Assembly (NCBI GenBank): GCA_900766645.1 | Contig: CAAFWD010000042.1 | Span: forward strand, 1 to 28,214 | From: an uncultured Cetobacterium sp. | GTDB taxonomy: Bacteria > Fusobacteriota > Fusobacteriia > Fusobacteriales > Fusobacteriaceae | Direction: 5' to 3' | DNA: 28,214 bases | Part shown: in pieces, positions 7,862-15,881 of the stretch | Layout of the letters: every line of letters begins with the position of its first letter | How positions within the stretch are numbered: position 1 is the stretch's first letter | Notes under the pieces: generated by a model | Database searches by the model: none | Told to the model about the DNA's origin: nothing | The model's input: the letters and a program-made list of their open reading frames with translations, nothing else | Made by a program: the position numbers and the translations under genes

Positions 7862-10600
7862 TTGAAGAAAATAATAATAATGTTTTTTAGTATATTTTAT
7901 ATGGTTTTTTCACAGGAATATATTCCTAAAAATTATAAAGAAAAAGATATATTAAATAGCCTAAAGAAAACTAAATTAAAAATAGGACTATCAAATAATA
8001 AATTTTATAACAATACATTTGATAATAACGAAAGTATCAATGATATTATAAAAGATTTATTTAGTAATTATTTACAATTAAATGTAGAATATGAAATTTT
8101 ACCATTTCACATGTTACAATCTAAAATTGAACAAGAAAATATAGATGGAATAGGACTTCTAGAAAGAACTTTTGAAAGAGAAGAACTTTTAGATTTTACA
8201 GATGTAATATTTGAAAATCATTTATATGTTATTTCAAAAGATAGAAAAATAAACTCGCTGCAAGATTTAAATAATGGGTATATCTATTATAGAAAAGGAA
8301 CTGTCTACAATAAATTTTTAGAATCTATATTAAACAACAATGATTTAAAGGCTAAACTTATTGGTGTAGAAAATTTAAGAATTTATACTAATGGATTGGT
8401 TTTAACTTCTAACCCAGTTATCTATAATCCAAAGTATGAGATTGAAGTTAGCCACACTGCAGGAACAGCAATAGGAATGATAAAAAAATATGAAGAGTTA
8501 ATTCCTATTTTAAATAGTGCCTTAAGCAGAAAATATAAAAATATAATAAATGAAAAAATAGAAAGAATAAATAAAAAGTTATCTCTTGAAAATTTCAATA
8601 ACTCTTTAACTGCACAAGAGAAAAAATATTTAGAATCTTTAAAAAATATTAATGTTACATATGACCCTAAAGTTAACTCTCTACTTTACTATTTTTTACC
8701 AAAAGCTGGAGTTTATAAAGGTGTCGCACCTAATATTTTAAACACATTTGGAAATCTTTTAGATATAAAAATAAATCGTGTGCCATTAGATAGCGACGAT
8801 ATAGATATTGAAATATTTTCAAAAACAGAGGAAAGAGAAAAAAATTATATATTCTCCAATAAGATTTATGACGTTAAAATATACCAAGTTAGCTTAGGCA
8901 ATCATGAGGATTTAAATACTCCAATTGGAGTTATAGATGGTTCTATAGAGGAGTTTATAGCTAAAAAATATAATCTAAAAAAGAATATTATAAAATATAA
9001 ATCTTTAAACTCTCTAAAAAAAGCATTAAATACTAATAAAGTTAAAAGTATATTAGTTTTAGAAAATGATTTTGATTTAAGTAAATATAACATCACATTT
9101 TATGAAACAGCCCCTATTAATTTTGCTTTTTCTAAAAATAATGAGTTACTAAAAAATATAATAAATAAAAGTTTATTTACCATAATTGACAATAATAAAA
9201 TTTTAGAAAAATCTATTATTGAAAGGGAAAATCATCTTTTAACAGAGGAGATTAAAGATCAAAATACTAAAAATTTATTAGTCTCAATATCTATCTTCTT
9301 ATTTTTATCTCTATTAGTTATAATTACAAAAATGATTTTAGATAATAAACATAAAAAAGAACTTTTAAAAGATCCTTTAAGTGGGCTTCCTAATAGAAGT
9401 GTATTTAATGAGTTTTGTTCTAATGAGTCTGAAGATATATCTGGTTACTCATTTATAACTGATATTGATAACTTTAAAGATTTAAATGATAAATATGGCC
9501 ATGAATTTGGAGATTCTATTATAAAAGAGCTTTCATATTTTCTAAAAAATACTTTTGAAACTAGCTATATTTTTAGAATATCTGGAGATGAATTTTACGG
9601 TGTCTTTATTGAATCTCTGGAAAATATTATTTCAAAGCTAGAACTATATAAATTACATTGTCCACTATTAAAAAAATATAATATATCTTTCAGTGTAGGT
9701 CTTCATAAAAAAAGCTTAGATACAAATATTAATTTATCATTGAAATATGCTGATATGGCACTTTTTAATGCAAAGAAAATAAAAGGATTTTCATATAAAC
9801 TAGCTGATCAAAAATTTATTGAAGAAAAAGAAAGAGAGCTAAAGGTTTTAGAGCTTTTAGAAGGGGATTTAACTGAACTTTATGCTGTTTATCAACCTAA
9901 AATTAGTATTTTATCAGGAAATATTATTGGTGGAGAATCATTAGTTAGATGCAAATCTCCTGTATTAGGAGATGTTTATCCAAATGAGCTTATTCCAATT
10001 GCCGAAACGTTTGATCTAATTCATAGAATAGATTATAAAGTTGCAGAAGAGACTATTAAATTTGTAAAAGATCTTGTAAAATCTCAAAAAATTGCAGATG
10101 ACTTTAGAATATCTTTTAATATCTCAGTAAAAACATTCTTAAGAGATGACCTTATTGAAACTATTGAAAAGTTATTAAAGAAATATAATGTTTCTGGAAA
10201 ATATATAGAAGTTGAAATTACAGAGTCTATTTTAGTAAAGGATATTAAAAATATTTTATTAAAATTAGGATCACTTATAAATCTATCTATCCAAATCTCT
10301 TTAGATGATTTTACAGCGGGACATTCAACAGCTGGTTTACTTCCTATTTTACCTATAAGTATAATAAAGTTTGATAAATCACTTTTAGATTCTTTAGATG
10401 AAAATGAAGAAAAAGCTAAAATTGTTTATGAAAATTTAGCATCACTAGTTAAAAATCTAAATTTAAAAATTGTTTCAGAAGGAATTGAAACACAAGAACA
10501 ATTAGAATTCTTAAGAAAAATAAATATAGATTATGGTCAAGGGTATCTAATTAGTAGACCACTATTAAAAGATGATTTCTTAAAATTTATCCTTAAATAA
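7862..10600 (+). CDS. Periplasmic-binding-domain GGDEF-EAL cyclic-di-GMP protein
   Basis: About 912 residues from TTG 7862 behind GGAGGGG; the frame from 7823 lacks a ribosome site. Order: signal peptide (about 1-18), a solute-binding (SBP_bac_3-like) domain to about residue 245, a second related domain to about 460, one membrane segment (about 472-491), GGDEF, then EAL. The GGDEF signature reads SGDEF (about 574-578), so cyclase activity is uncertain. The EAL signature reads ESL (about 692-694). The other phosphodiesterase residues are present: FNIS, EITES, DDF, KFDKS, SEGIE and GQGYL. Most likely a cyclic-di-GMP phosphodiesterase switched by a periplasmic ligand such as an amino acid (ligand inferred). 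Confidence 0.9.
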   Translation: MKKIIIMFFSIFYMVFSQEYIPKNYKEKDILNSLKKTKLKIGLSNNKFYNNTFDNNESINDIIKDLFSNYLQLNVEYEILPFHMLQSKIEQENIDGIGLLERTFEREELLDFTDVIFENHLYVISKDRKINSLQDLNNGYIYYRKGTVYNKFLESILNNNDLKAKLIGVENLRIYTNGLVLTSNPVIYNPKYEIEVSHTAGTAIGMIKKYEELIPILNSALSRKYKNIINEKIERINKKLSLENFNNSLTAQEKKYLESLKNINVTYDPKVNSLLYYFLPKAGVYKGVAPNILNTFGNLLDIKINRVPLDSDDIDIEIFSKTEEREKNYIFSNKIYDVKIYQVSLGNHEDLNTPIGVIDGSIEEFIAKKYNLKKNIIKYKSLNSLKKALNTNKVKSILVLENDFDLSKYNITFYETAPINFAFSKNNELLKNIINKSLFTIIDNNKILEKSIIERENHLLTEEIKDQNTKNLLVSISIFLFLSLLVIITKMILDNKHKKELLKDPLSGLPNRSVFNEFCSNESEDISGYSFITDIDNFKDLNDKYGHEFGDSIIKELSYFLKNTFETSYIFRISGDEFYGVFIESLENIISKLELYKLHCPLLKKYNISFSVGLHKKSLDTNINLSLKYADMALFNAKKIKGFSYKLADQKFIEEKERELKVLELLEGDLTELYAVYQPKISILSGNIIGGESLVRCKSPVLGDVYPNELIPIAETFDLIHRIDYKVAEETIKFVKDLVKSQKIADDFRISFNISVKTFLRDDLIETIEKLLKKYNVSGKYIEVEITESILVKDIKNILLKLGSLINLSIQISLDDFTAGHSTAGLLPILPISIIKFDKSLLDSLDENEEKAKIVYENLASLVKNLNLKIVSEGIETQEQLEFLRKINIDYGQGYLISRPLLKDDFLKFILK

Positions 10601-10616
10601 ATAAGTAAAGAAAAAA

Positions 10617-10650
10617 AGAAAAGAGATATTAAATTTAATATCTCTTTTTT
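10617..10650. terminator. Bidirectional terminator
   Basis: AAGAGATATTAAA and TTTAATATCTCTT form a perfect palindrome with A-rich and T-rich flanks. It closes both the GGDEF-EAL gene and the leftward retron-DUF554 transcript. Confidence 0.88.
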
Positions 10651-10658
10651 ATTTTAAA

Positions 10659-11342
10659 CTATGAAAATAATAACCAATATATTAATGGAACTAAAAAAAT
10701 TGAAGGTAAAAAATTAGCAACTTTTATTTTAGTTATTCCTATTATATTTAATCCTATCGCAATTATTAGCAATGAACCCACACTTGTCAATTCGGCTATT
10801 ATCACAGAATTCAATATTGTTTGTAAAGATTGAGCCAGTAAAACTATTGCCCCTTGAAAAACAAATACAAATATTGATGAAAAAAGCACTCCAACTCCTA
10901 AAGTGGTAGATAACATAAATGCTGCTATCATATCCAAAATAGACTTAGTATATAGCATTTTATAATCTCCTAATAAACCTGCATTAAGAGAACCAATTAT
11001 AGTCATTGCTCCAATACAAAATAATAAACTTCCTGTTACAAATCCCTCTACAATTTTATTATCATCATTTTTATTTAACCTATTTTGAAAAAAACCTCCT
11101 ATAAGTTCAATTTTTCTATCTAATCCAATTAACTCCCCTATAATAACTCCTAATACTATAGATATAATTAAAAGTAAAGAGTTCTCTCCCTTTAATGTTC
11201 CTGAGATTCCAATTGATAACGTACATAATCCAATACCTGTCATAATAGGTGCTGAAATGTTTTTAGGTATTTTCTCTTTGAAAAAAAGACCTATTAAACT
11301 TCCAATAATTACTGCTATTGTATTAACAAAAACTGCAAACAT
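10659..11342 (-). CDS. DUF554 family membrane protein (YqgA/YdfK-like)
   Basis: About 227 residues with six or seven membrane segments. The opening MFAVFVNTIAVIIGSLIGLFF and the motifs GELIGLDRKIE, IGSLNAGLLGD and KSILDMIAAF match DUF554. The function of the family is not established; a transport role is often guessed. I choose ATG 11342 because AAGGGG lies five bases before the intervening GGT codons; GTG 11348 is an alternative. The start lies 20 bases inside the end of the retron reverse transcriptase gene, with its ribosome site inside that gene. It should therefore be co-transcribed and possibly translationally coupled. A terminator follows. Confidence 0.9.
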   Translation of the reverse strand: MFAVFVNTIAVIIGSLIGLFFKEKIPKNISAPIMTGIGLCTLSIGISGTLKGENSLLLIISIVLGVIIGELIGLDRKIELIGGFFQNRLNKNDDNKIVEGFVTGSLLFCIGAMTIIGSLNAGLLGDYKMLYTKSILDMIAAFMLSTTLGVGVLFSSIFVFVFQGAIVLLAQSLQTILNSVIIAELTSVGSLLIIAIGLNIIGITKIKVANFLPSIFLVPLIYWLLFS

Positions 11343-12330
11343 ACCCACCCCTTTTTATAGCATATAAAACATTTAAATACTCTCTTATCTGACTATCTTT
11401 TTTATTTATAAAAAGAACAAAGTTTAATTTTCCTATTAATCTATCAATATATTTATCTTGAGTTTCAATATTAATCCCTATATTTTCTAAATGTTTCTCT
11501 AAGCCTAAAGTTTTTATATAATAAATCTCTTGTCGAAGTTTTTTTCTAATTTTTTTAGGAGCCTGTAGCTTTTCATTTACCACAATTCCTGTAACCTCTT
11601 GGCACTGCCCTTGCTTTCTATTTCTAATTTTATTAAAATTTAACTTAAAGTTATAATCCTTTAATACTCCAACAACAAATTTGATAATATAATCTGAATC
11701 AAAATCTCCTGAAAAACTCATATCATCCGCGTATCTCGTATATCTAATTTTATGTTTCTTACAAAAATTAAATATTCTGATATCTATCATATTTGTTATA
11801 AGATTTGATAATAAAGGACTTGTAGGAGCTCCTTGAGGTATTTTTTTATCTTTGGTACAAAGTTTAGTTAAAATCATTGCAATATCTTTTTTATATCCCA
11901 GTCTTTTAAAGAAAAAATAAACATCTTTCTCTTTTATGCTTCCAAAATAATCTTTTATATCTAAAGTCAGTAATTTTTTTTGATTTTTATGAAATCTGGC
12001 GTTATCTCTTATACTAACTCCTTTTCGATAGGATTTTATTAAAATATTTTGAGATCTAACCTTTTGTAAAATATTATTATTTATCCAGTATTGGATTCTT
12101 TTTAATACAGGAAATGGCTCCTCTATTTTTCTTTGTCCACCACTTTTTTTTCCAATCTCAAAAGTTCTATAAAATTTGCTTTGATTGTTTGTAAGAGAAA
12201 AAATAAACCCCTCTTGATATCCTAATAATGAGCATAAATGAGATACATCAGTAATTATGGGAATATTTTGGCTAGATCTTTTTTTATTATATTCCTGTTC
12301 TAATTCATTAAATTCTTTTTTTTCTCTCAT
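11323..12330 (-). CDS. Retron reverse transcriptase
   Basis: About 335 residues, the size of a stand-alone retron RT with no fused effector. In order: DIKDYF (about 124-129, first catalytic Asp), PQGAPTSPLLSNL (165-177) and YTRYADDMSFSG with catalytic YADD (200-203). Retron-specific signatures are also present: NARFH at 110-114 matches the NAxxH region-X motif, and VTG at 246-248 matches the region-Y motif thought to contact the RNA. No maturase or endonuclease domain, which excludes a group II intron protein. Start ATG 12330 has GGAG eight bases upstream; GTG 12339 is in frame but less well placed. The upstream structured RNA and short distance fit retron layout. It should make msDNA from that RNA; the biological effect is unknown here. 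Confidence 0.93.
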   Translation of the reverse strand: MREKKEFNELEQEYNKKRSSQNIPIITDVSHLCSLLGYQEGFIFSLTNNQSKFYRTFEIGKKSGGQRKIEEPFPVLKRIQYWINNNILQKVRSQNILIKSYRKGVSIRDNARFHKNQKKLLTLDIKDYFGSIKEKDVYFFFKRLGYKKDIAMILTKLCTKDKKIPQGAPTSPLLSNLITNMIDIRIFNFCKKHKIRYTRYADDMSFSGDFDSDYIIKFVVGVLKDYNFKLNFNKIRNRKQGQCQEVTGIVVNEKLQAPKKIRKKLRQEIYYIKTLGLEKHLENIGINIETQDKYIDRLIGKLNFVLFINKKDSQIREYLNVLYAIKRGGYVCSFC

Positions 12331-12342
12331 AATTACCACTCC

Positions 12343-12573
12343 ATTTACAATACGTTACCAAGTCTTTTGGAATCTCTGGCAAAGCTCTCGAAGAGATTTT
12401 GACAGCCGGGCCACTTACGAGCAGCTATGGTCTCTCTTTTCCAAATTATCCTTAATTTTGAAAAGAGGGATAGCATAGGCCCGGGGCTAAAGGTTATTAT
12501 CTGAATAACGAATCGCTATTCTATAGCTTTTGCTGGTTAAAGCTACGATCTAATGTATTTTTTATTAGTAAAT
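12343..12573 (-). ncRNA. Retron non-coding RNA (msr-msd)
   Basis: Read leftward, the region just upstream of the RT folds into retron-like elements and is clearly richer in G+C than its surroundings. Hairpin 1: TAGCTTT/AAAGCTA (12545-12524). Hairpin 2: GAATAGCG/CGTTATTC (12521-12503). Then a long msd-like hairpin: CCGGGCC (12484-12478) with GGCCCGG (12412-12406), enclosing TATG/CATA, CTCTTTTC/GAAAAGAG and AAATTA/TAATTT around an AGGA loop. A small hairpin (CAAA..CTCT/AGAG..TTTG) follows at 12401-12380. Candidate a1/a2 ends are ATTTAC (12573-12568) plus AATACATTA (12559-12551), with TAACGTATT (12357-12349) and GTAAAT (12348-12343). The branching G cannot be fixed; G12550 or G12543 are candidates. 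Confidence 0.8.
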
Positions 12574-12624
12574 ATCATTCGGGGTTATTTTCTCTTTTAC
12601 CTTTTTGTTCTAAACCTAATTTAT

Positions 12625-12660
12625 AAAATAAAGAAACAACGGCATTACCTTATATTACCG
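12625..12660 (-). terminator. Weak terminator between methyltransferase and retron
   Basis: Read leftward, CGGTA (12660-12656) pairs with TGCCG (12644-12640), followed by TTGTTTCTTTATTTT. The stem is only five pairs, so termination may be partial and some methyltransferase transcripts may read into the retron RNA. Confidence 0.4.
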
Positions 12661-12681
12661 CTTTTTTTCAAAATTCTTTTT

Positions 12682-13467
12682 TTATTTTTTCCCAATATAT
12701 AATCCGTGATTACTATATCCTAAAAGATATGGATTTTCGCAGTGTTCTAAATGATAATTTAAATAAGTATTGAATTTTTCATTTGAAAAATCATCTAAAA
12801 ACTCTTGAAAAAGTCTTCCAGCTCCATCTGTTCCTATATTATGAAGTTTTTGAAAACTATATTTCCCCATTAATTCCTCAATCTCTCCTGGATCAAAAAA
12901 ATTACACTCAGTCCAAAAGTCATCTTTTTCAGTAACAACACCATTAGTTACAACCTTATCTATAAAATTTTTATTTAAAAATTTATCACTATTTTTAATA
13001 GCTCTAGTGACAATATAATGTTTATTTACATATGCCACGGCAATAATTCCATCCCTTTTTAAAACTCTAAAGCACTCCTTTATACAACTATCTTGGTCAT
13101 CATCACTTGATAGATGATACAAAGGACCCAAACATAAAACACAATCATATGTTTCATCTGGAATAAAACTCAAATCTGTTGCGTTCCCCACATAAGCTTT
13201 AATCTTTTTTAAATTTTTATTTTTTATCTTTTCATTTATAATCTCTATATGCTTTGGAACTAAATCAACTGCTGTGACACAATTTCCTAAATTGTTATAG
13301 TAAAGTGAATATTGTCCTGTTGCACACCCTAATTCTAAAATTTTACTATCTAATCCAATATATTTTTTCAACTTTTCAACAGTTGTTAAAAATTCAATTT
13401 TATTTGAATTGCCCTTACTTAACCTTTCATCTTCATCGTAGCTATTATAATAATCTAAAATATTCAT
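12682..13467 (-). CDS. Class I SAM-dependent methyltransferase, unknown substrate
   Basis: 261 residues with a Rossmann-like methyltransferase core. Motif I is ILELGCATGQYSLYY (about 41-55), an acidic SAM-ribose-binding residue follows in VTAVDLVPKH, and the motif IV region is YDCVLCLGPLYHLSS, then CFRVLKRDGI. The C-terminal third is a variable substrate-recognition part and gives no clue. Start ATG behind AGGAGGAG. It sits immediately upstream of the retron RNA on the same strand, separated by about 20 bases and a weak terminator. A role in the retron is not indicated. Confidence 0.85.
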   Translation of the reverse strand: MNILDYYNSYDEDERLSKGNSNKIEFLTTVEKLKKYIGLDSKILELGCATGQYSLYYNNLGNCVTAVDLVPKHIEIINEKIKNKNLKKIKAYVGNATDLSFIPDETYDCVLCLGPLYHLSSDDDQDSCIKECFRVLKRDGIIAVAYVNKHYIVTRAIKNSDKFLNKNFIDKVVTNGVVTEKDDFWTECNFFDPGEIEELMGKYSFQKLHNIGTDGAGRLFQEFLDDFSNEKFNTYLNYHLEHCENPYLLGYSNHGLYIGKK

Positions 13468-13593
13468 AAAAACTCCTCCTTACATTTAGAACAATTTTCT
13501 TCAACATATAATAAAAATTATATAAAAGAGTTAAATATAATATTTACTGCATTCTTTTTAGAATGTCAAATTTATAATCTAAATGGAAAAGAT

Positions 13594-13630
13594 TAAAAAA
13601 AGCAGGATTGAACTTTTTACAACCCTGCTA
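13594..13630 (-). terminator. Terminator of rlmF
   Basis: Read leftward, AGCAGGGTTG (about 13629-13620) pairs with CAATCCTGCT (13610-13601) through ten positions including one wobble, then TTTTTTT follows at 13600-13594. Confidence 0.85.
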
Positions 13631-13646
13631 ATATTTTTAAAACATT

Positions 13647-14534
13647 TTATTTTTTAAATGTCCATGCTAATACTCTACTAACCTTTTGCCCTTGACTCAT
13701 CTCTAAAACTTGGCATTTAGCTCCTAGTTTTTCAAGAACTTTTATTGTAGGTTTTATATTATCTTTATTAGATATTAAAGATGTAAAATAATATACTTGA
13801 GCAGCAAAAATAGCACTCTCTTTAGCCATTTTTTTTAGGAAAAGACGCTCTCCCCCTGGACACCATAACTCAGCCTTTTGTCCTCCAAAATTTAATCCCT
13901 TTTTAATATCCTTATTTCCTTTATTAAGGTTATCAACTTTTCTCTTATTAGCCTTTAAAGCATCTTCAAGAGAAGCATGAAAAGGAGGATTACACATTGT
14001 CAGATCAAATCTATCATTTTTACCAATAATTCCTGTAAATATATGATTTCTATCATTTTGAAGTTTAAGCTTTACTTTGCTTTTTAAATTCTCATTTGAA
14101 TCCACTATTTTTTGAGCGTTTTCAATAGACTTTGGATCTATATCTGAAGCTGTATAGTTCCAACCATAAGTTTGACTTCCTATAATAGGATAGATGCAAT
14201 TTGCACCAGTTCCTATATCCAGAACATTAACTTTTTCTTTTTTAGATAAAAGCTCTGCTATATAGTGAATATAATCTGCTCTTCCCGGAATTGGTGGGCA
14301 TAAAAATCCTGCTGGAATATCCCAATTATCAATATTATAATAAGTTTTTATCAAAGCTTTATTTAAGCAAATAACAGCTTGATTATCACTGAAATCAATA
14401 GTATCCTCTCCAATTGGATTTTTTATAATAAATGACTTTAATTCTGGTAGATTTTCAATTAAAGCCTTGAAATTGTATCTTCCTTTATGAGGGTTATTTG
14501 GATGCAACTCCCCTTTTTTTACTGCTTTTTTCAA
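13647..14534 (-). CDS. rlmF: 23S rRNA (adenine-1618-N6)-methyltransferase RlmF
   Basis: About 295 residues, matching the family. Diagnostic segments are KGELHPNNPHKGRYNF near the start, WDIPAGFLCPPIPGRADYIHY, VLDIGTGANCIYPI (SAM-binding motif I) and the catalytic NPPFH of N6-adenine methyltransferases, then FGGQKAELWCPGGE. It methylates A1618 of 23S rRNA by family knowledge. I choose TTG 14534, eight bases after AAGGAG; the in-frame GTG at 14543 overlaps that ribosome site. Own terminator follows, so it is probably a single-gene unit. Confidence 0.95.
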   Translation of the reverse strand: MKKAVKKGELHPNNPHKGRYNFKALIENLPELKSFIIKNPIGEDTIDFSDNQAVICLNKALIKTYYNIDNWDIPAGFLCPPIPGRADYIHYIAELLSKKEKVNVLDIGTGANCIYPIIGSQTYGWNYTASDIDPKSIENAQKIVDSNENLKSKVKLKLQNDRNHIFTGIIGKNDRFDLTMCNPPFHASLEDALKANKRKVDNLNKGNKDIKKGLNFGGQKAELWCPGGERLFLKKMAKESAIFAAQVYYFTSLISNKDNIKPTIKVLEKLGAKCQVLEMSQGQKVSRVLAWTFKK

Positions 14535-14630
14535 TAGAAACACTCCTTGTATCTTATAAATTAATCTTATCTATATATTTTATCATTAAATCTGCCAGTG
14601 TACAACGTTAAAATATATCTTTATTCCTGT

Positions 14631-14662
14631 AAAATAAAAATAACAGAGTGAAAACCCTGCTA
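14631..14662 (-). terminator. Terminator of the PmtA-like gene
   Basis: Read leftward, TAGCAGGG (14662-14655) pairs with CTCTGTTA (14648-14641) using two G-T wobbles, with loop TTTTCA, followed by TTTTTATTTT. Confidence 0.75.
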
Positions 14663-14676
14663 TTAAATACTAATCG

Positions 14677-15234
14677 TTAATTGTCAAAACATAAAACATA
14701 TGCTGGTGGAAAATTTTTAAAAACATGCTTTTTAGAATTTAAAACAAAATATGAATCCATCAGTTTAACTAACTTTAACGTATATTGAAATAAAACTATT
14801 TTTTTTACAGAGCTATTATGAATAGCTTGAAAAATCTGATTTCTCTTTCTGTCAGGAATACTTAAAAACGGAAGCCCCGATACAATATAATCAATATGAT
14901 CTATTTTTAATTCTTTTAAAACTGTATTTAAAGTACTTGCACATGTATTTAAAACAATTACATTTTCAACATGCTCATACTTATTTTGTAAATATTCATA
15001 TAAATTTTTATTAATTTCAAAAATTATAAGTTTTGTTTCAGGAGTTTTTCTTTTTAATATTTCATCTGTAAACTCCCCTGTTCCTGCCCCTAATTCTACA
15101 ATTACATCTGAATTTTTAAAATCTATATTATTAACCATAGCCTTTGATAAAGTTTTAGAGCTTGGTATGATAGATCCCATCTCTTTAAAATGTTTAAAAA
15201 ATTCTTTAATAAATATCATATTCATTTTCGGCAC
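14677..15234 (-). CDS. Phospholipid N-methyltransferase-like (PmtA/KsgA-like) protein
   Basis: 185 residues. The GSIIPSSKTLSKAMV segment, motif I VIVELGAGTGEFTDEIL, acidic residue in IIFEINKNLYEYL, and YIVSGLPFLSIP resemble the small rRNA-dimethylase-like family annotated as phospholipid N-methyltransferases. True PmtA methylates phosphatidylethanolamine; that activity is inferred here and membrane lipid or rRNA are both possible substrates. The start has a weak GAGGTG ribosome site. Own terminator follows. Confidence 0.8.
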   Translation of the reverse strand: MPKMNMIFIKEFFKHFKEMGSIIPSSKTLSKAMVNNIDFKNSDVIVELGAGTGEFTDEILKRKTPETKLIIFEINKNLYEYLQNKYEHVENVIVLNTCASTLNTVLKELKIDHIDYIVSGLPFLSIPDRKRNQIFQAIHNSSVKKIVLFQYTLKLVKLMDSYFVLNSKKHVFKNFPPAYVLCFDN

Positions 15235-15413
15235 CTCTTTTATTTTGATTGTACTGATTATTTTTTATATTATATCTCTTATTTTCTTAAAATAAATAAA
15301 AAAATATTTTCATTCTATATTTATGTCTTTTTATGTTCTATTTTTTATCATATAATTCTATTATAATTGGATACAATATCTTTAATTATGGTTATTTTTT
15401 ACCTAAACTTATA

Positions 15414-15448
15414 CAAAAAAGATGTTCCACCTAAAGAACATCTTTTTT
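15414..15448 (-). terminator. Terminator of the SHOCT gene
   Basis: GATGTTC (15421-15427) and GAACATC (15436-15442) form a hairpin flanked by A-run and T-run, so it may work in both directions. No rightward gene ends here. The 15235-15413 stretch to its left shows only AT-rich sequence and no gene. Confidence 0.85.
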
Positions 15449-15463
15449 ATATCTGTATTTTAC

Positions 15464-15730
15464 CTATCCACCTAATATATCTTTTTTCATTTTATCATAT
15501 TCCTCTTTTGTTATCTCTCCCTTTGCATAACGTTGATTAAGAATATCAAGAGCTGCATCTGTATTTCTTCTTCTATCCCAATCTGAGCCTCTATGTGAAA
15601 ACCAAGGTCCACAACCTCCACTTCCGCATCCAAAACCTCTTACTATAAAAAATATACAACAAACAAAAATTATAATACCTATAAAAGGAAACATCCACAT
15701 TCCTCCCATCCAAAAATAATGATAATCCAT
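15464..15730 (-). CDS. Single-pass membrane protein with C-terminal SHOCT domain
   Basis: About 88 residues from ATG 15730, which has AAGGAGG seven bases upstream; the longer frame to 15760 reads through that ribosome site. An N-terminal membrane segment (about 10-33: MWMFPFIGIIIFVCCIFFIV) is followed by a Gly/Cys-rich linker (GCGSGGCGPW). The C-terminal SHOCT motif reads AALDILNQRYAKGEITKEEYDKMKKDI. SHOCT domains are short helical oligomerisation modules. The specific role is unknown. Confidence 0.88.
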   Translation of the reverse strand: MDYHYFWMGGMWMFPFIGIIIFVCCIFFIVRGFGCGSGGCGPWFSHRGSDWDRRRNTDAALDILNQRYAKGEITKEEYDKMKKDILGG

Positions 15731-15844
15731 AGCAAACCTCCTTTTTACCTCTCTCATCATATTATTTATAATATTTTTTCTCTTTCCTTTAATATTTTTA
15801 TTCTTTTTACAAAACTACCCTTACTTTTTTATTTTTTTAAAACA

Positions 15845-15853
15845 TGTTATAAT
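15845..15853 (+). promoter_or_regulatory. Extended -10 element upstream of the dicarboxylate sensor kinase
   Basis: TG-T-TATAAT occupies 15845-15853, about 29 bases before the ATG at 15882. No clear -35 element lies at the normal distance in the T-rich tract upstream, which is tolerable with an extended -10. Confidence 0.5.
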
Positions 15854-15881
15854 TATATCCTAATGATTTTAGGAGGTAAGG

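Noticed and set aside
11323..12330. Group II intron or diversity-generating retroelement RT
   Set aside because: There is no maturase domain, no intron domain V/VI structure and no template/variable repeat nearby. The NAxxH and VTG motifs indicate a retron.
12257..12478. Rightward 73-codon ORF across the retron RNA and RT start
   Set aside because: It lies antisense over the RT start and the structured RNA, lacks a ribosome site, and its composition is that of a shadow frame.
12682..13467. Methyltransferase as the retron effector
   Set aside because: It lies upstream of the RNA behind its own ribosome site and a weak terminator, and methyltransferases of this type are scattered through the window.
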